Below are positions 4,800 to 6,950 of a DNA stretch of 6,950 nucleotides, in pieces. The position numbers and the translations under genes are program-made. How positions within the stretch are numbered: position 1 is the stretch's first letter; each line of letters begins with the position of its first letter. The stretch is from BMS3Abin12 sp964487445 (GTDB lineage: Bacteria > Pseudomonadota > Gammaproteobacteria > 21-64-14), in contig CAZAQG010000104.1 of NCBI GenBank assembly GCA_964487445.1, positions 1-6,950 on the forward strand. Direction: 5' to 3'. The notes under the pieces were generated by a model. It was not told where the DNA came from and searched no databases. It saw nothing but the letters and a program-made list of their open reading frames with translations.

Positions 4800-6518
4800 C
4801 TATCCATTCATCGAATCCAAATACCCTTCCCGCAGCAGAAAGAGAAAGATCTCCTGCGCCGCCTCGACCGGGCTGAGATTCGTGGTGTCGAGCCGGATCT
4901 CGGGATGCTCGGGGGATTCGTAGGGATCGCTGATGCCGGTGAATTCGGGGATGAGGCCCTTGCGCGCCTTCTCGTAGAGGCCCTTGCGGTCGCGCGCCTC
5001 GCAGACTTCGAGCGGGGTGGCGACGTGGATCTCGATGAAGGCGCCGTGTTCGGCGATGAGTTCGCGCACCGCGCGGCGGGTGGCGGTATAGGGGGCGATC
5101 GGGGCGCAGAGGGCGACGCCGCCGTTCTTGGTGATCTCGCTCGCGACGAAGCCGATGCGGCGCACGTTGAGGTCGCGGTGGGTGCGCGAGAAGCCGAGTT
5201 CGCTGGAGAGGTTGCGGCGCACGATGTCGCCGTCGAGGAGCGTGACCGGGCGCCCGCCGGCCTCGACGAGCTTGGCGTAGACGAGCTTGGCGAGCGTGGA
5301 CTTGCCCGCGCCGGAGAGACCGGTGAAGAACAGCGCGAAGCCCTGGCGACTGCGGGGCGGGTAGACGCGGCGCAGTTCCTCGATCACCTCGGGATAGCTG
5401 AACCAGTCGGGGATCTCCTCGTCGGCGCTCAGGCGCCTGCGTAGTTCCTCCTCGCCGAGGTCGGCGGCGGTCTCGCCGTCGCGCTCGACGGCGGTCGCCG
5501 ACAGGTAGCGCCCGCGGCGCGGCACGTAGCACAGCTCTTCGGCGGGGACGAGGCGGATGGCGAGTTCGGATTCGTGGCGGGCGAGGAGTTCCTGCGCGGC
5601 GAGGGGTTCGTAGAAGCGCCCGTTGGGGGCGGGCGCGCCGTGGTGGGGCTCGATCAGCAGGTGGGAGCAGCCGTAGTTCTGGTGCACGATCGCGTGCCAC
5701 AGGGCCGAGCGCGGCCCGGCTTGGCGTCGGGCGAGCGGCAGAAGCGAGAGCACCGCGAGCCCGTGCGGAAAGCGCCCGCGTACGACTTGGTAGCCGCGCA
5801 CGCGCGCATAGTAGTGCAGATCGCCGGGCGTGGTGACGCCGACGGCGGGGTGCAACAGCACGTGCGCCTGGGCCTCCTTGGCGGCGGCGAGCACCATCTC
5901 GCGCTCGCGGCGGTGGATCGGGCCGGGGGGCTGGTAGGCGAGCACGTGGCGCCAGCCCAGGCGGGTGAAGAGCTGGCGCAGTTTCTCTGGCGTGTCCCAG
6001 AGGTTCTCGAAGTCGTAGTGCGCGGGCGGCTCGATGCCGTCGACGGTGCCGCCGATGTAGGTGTCGTGAACCTGCTCGTAGAGGTAGCGCACGCCGGGGT
6101 GCGCGTCGGAGTCGGTGCCATAGACGGCCTGCGCCTCGCGCCGTTTTTCCGGGCGCCATACGTCGCCGACGCTCAGCAGGGCGTGGGTGAAGCCTTCGGG
6201 ATCCTGCAGGGCGAGGCGGTCGCCGGCGGCCAGGTTCTCGGCAATGGCCTCCGGCACGTCCAGCGTCACGGGGACCGGCCAGAGCAGGCCCGATTCCAGG
6301 CGCATCGCATCCAGCACGGAGTCGTAGTCGGCACGGCCCAGGAAACCGCGTAGCGGGGAGAATCCACCGTTGAGGAGCAGGTCGAGATCGGAGAGCTGGC
6401 GCGGCGAGAGGACCACCGCACGCACGTCGCGCGCCTCCGCCTTCAGGCGCTCGGCCGCCTCCGGGTCCGCGAGTAGACGGGACAGGGTGCCGCCGTGGGG
6501 GGGGATTGAGAAGTCCAT
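4800..6518 (-). CDS. cysC: Two-domain APS kinase with degenerate ATP sulfurylase domain (Sat-CysC fusion)
   Basis: This cytosolic 572-residue protein has an ATP sulfurylase-like domain (about 1-390) and a complete APS kinase domain (about 395-572). The kinase makes PAPS from APS and ATP; it has Walker A GLSGAGKST (400-408), DGD (429-431), FSRTHRDLN (443-451), CAPIAPY (471-477), KGLYEKARKG (512-521) and FTGISDPYE (526-534). In the N-terminal domain the usual QTRNPxHRxH motif reads QPPGPIHRRE (196-205), keeping Q and the first H but losing T, R, N and the second H. The usual GRDHAGP reads EPHHGAP (290-296). The T. denitrificans two-domain APS kinase is known to lack ATP sulfurylase activity for such reasons, so databases' 'bifunctional' label probably overstates this protein. 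The start ATG at 6518 has no clear ribosome binding site; a TACAAT -10 candidate (6573-6568, minus) lacks a good -35. Fragments of a duplicate lie at 2483-3110. Confidence 0.92.
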   Translation of the reverse strand: MDFSIPPHGGTLSRLLADPEAAERLKAEARDVRAVVLSPRQLSDLDLLLNGGFSPLRGFLGRADYDSVLDAMRLESGLLWPVPVTLDVPEAIAENLAAGDRLALQDPEGFTHALLSVGDVWRPEKRREAQAVYGTDSDAHPGVRYLYEQVHDTYIGGTVDGIEPPAHYDFENLWDTPEKLRQLFTRLGWRHVLAYQPPGPIHRREREMVLAAAKEAQAHVLLHPAVGVTTPGDLHYYARVRGYQVVRGRFPHGLAVLSLLPLARRQAGPRSALWHAIVHQNYGCSHLLIEPHHGAPAPNGRFYEPLAAQELLARHESELAIRLVPAEELCYVPRRGRYLSATAVERDGETAADLGEEELRRRLSADEEIPDWFSYPEVIEELRRVYPPRSRQGFALFFTGLSGAGKSTLAKLVYAKLVEAGGRPVTLLDGDIVRRNLSSELGFSRTHRDLNVRRIGFVASEITKNGGVALCAPIAPYTATRRAVRELIAEHGAFIEIHVATPLEVCEARDRKGLYEKARKGLIPEFTGISDPYESPEHPEIRLDTTNLSPVEAAQEIFLFLLREGYLDSMNG

Positions 6519-6800
6519 ACGCGGCGCAGCCGTGGAGCTCCCGATAACTTTATGTTTTTAGGTTGTTATTGTAGGGCTTCTAGGATTCTGGATGATTGTA
6601 CCCCAAAGCACAGGGGGTAAAAAGAACAGGACGCGGACGAAGCGCCCCGCTCAACGTGCGTGCGCCGACCGCTATTGCGTGGTCCGGCCAAGCGCCGGAC
6701 ATCTATGCTGGCACAGGGGGCAGGTGGGCGTAGCAATGGACAAGTTCCACGGGTTGCCCGAAGACCTTCGGCGCCTTGTATTTACGGGCCGGCACATCGA
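6519..6800. other. Gene-free stretch upstream of the APS kinase gene
   Basis: No supported gene. The first 80 bases are AT-richer than the surroundings and probably hold the promoter of the kinase gene, with two TACAAT words on the minus strand (6573-6568 and 6600-6595) but no convincing -35. The word CCGCTATTGCGTGG (6669-6682) recurs as CCGCTATCGCGTGG at 6918-6931, a weak direct repeat. Confidence 0.45.
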
Positions 6801-6808
6801 GCGCCGTC

Positions 6809-6830
6809 GGCGGGCCGAGGCCCGCCCTAC
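6809..6830. repeat. REP-like hairpin with CGCCCTAC tail
   Basis: GGCGGGCC-GA-GGCCCGCC (6809-6826) is a perfect hairpin with the tail CGCCCTAC (6823-6830). It has the same form and orientation as the copies at 9-30 and 2738-2759. Confidence 0.68.
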
Positions 6831-6850
6831 AGGAGGATGCCGCCGCCCCG

Positions 6851-6872
6851 GCGGGGGCTCGCCCCACCCTAC
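6851..6872. repeat. Degenerate REP-like hairpin
   Basis: GGGGC-TC-GCCCC (6854-6865) is followed by ACCCTACC, close to the CGCCCTAC tail. It directly follows the element at 6809-6830, so the two form a short tandem cluster. Confidence 0.5.
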
Positions 6873-6950
6873 CAAATGAGAGGGCGGGTCAGGCTTGACC
6901 CCATGGTCTGACGCTGGCCGCTATCGCGTGGAATGCGCATCCGGCGCTCA

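Noticed and set aside
4750..6159. Long minus-strand frame of 469 codons inside the APS kinase gene
   Set aside because: It is a shadow frame: extremely rich in R, A and P, with no domain, produced by the GC-rich codon positions of the real gene.
5574..6353. Plus-strand frame of 259 codons antisense to the APS kinase gene
   Set aside because: The opposite strand encodes a clearly conserved enzyme; this frame shows no recognisable motif.
6736..6879. Short plus-strand frame starting MDKFHGLPEDLRRLVFTGRHIE
   Set aside because: The first 22 residues look protein-like and could be the start of a truncated gene, but the rest is REP-like repeat sequence, I know no matching family, and there is no clear ribosome binding site.

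Overview
The window is GC-rich DNA, most likely from a gammaproteobacterial or betaproteobacterial sulfur oxidiser. The evidence is a two-domain APS kinase of the kind known from Thiobacillus denitrificans, dense REP-like intergenic hairpins ending in CGCCCTAC, and an ISL3-type transposase remnant. The genus cannot be named from the sequence.

Layout. Positions 1-466 hold a repeat block (unit A then unit B) and then the promoter/operator of a first toxin-antitoxin pair. Positions 467-1269 (+) encode a DUF1778 ribbon-helix-helix antitoxin and a GNAT acetyltransferase toxin, overlapping by ATGA. Positions 1270-1830 are gene-free and carry unit B then unit A in the same orientation as before, a second REP type, and a 28-bp inverted repeat. 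Positions 1831-2480 (+) encode a VapBC pair (AbrB-type antitoxin, PIN-domain toxin), again overlapping by ATGA. Positions 2483-3110 hold two separate pieces of a second copy of the APS kinase gene, both on the minus strand, with REP-like hairpins between them. Positions 3115-4345 (-) encode an AAA+/DUF4143 ATPase split by a one-base change in a homopolymer, with its own promoter and a 17-bp palindrome. Positions 4374-4544 (-) hold the first residues of an ISL3-family transposase. Positions 4800-6518 (-) encode the intact two-domain APS kinase. Positions 6519-6950 are gene-free apart from REP-like hairpins.

How it fits together. This reads as a small accessory region grown beside a duplicated assimilation gene. 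The intact enzyme should make PAPS from APS. Its ATP sulfurylase-like N-terminal domain has lost the key active-site motifs. The duplicate has been cut to two fragments, and the vapC stop and the ATPase stop lie within a few bases of those fragments. The two toxin-antitoxin operons and the DUF4143 gene each have a perfect inverted repeat just upstream of the first gene, consistent with autoregulation. I see no entirely new system. The most unusual points are the repeat-bracketed toxin-antitoxin pair, the unequal divergence of the two kinase-gene fragments, and the promoter/operator lying within an IS remnant.
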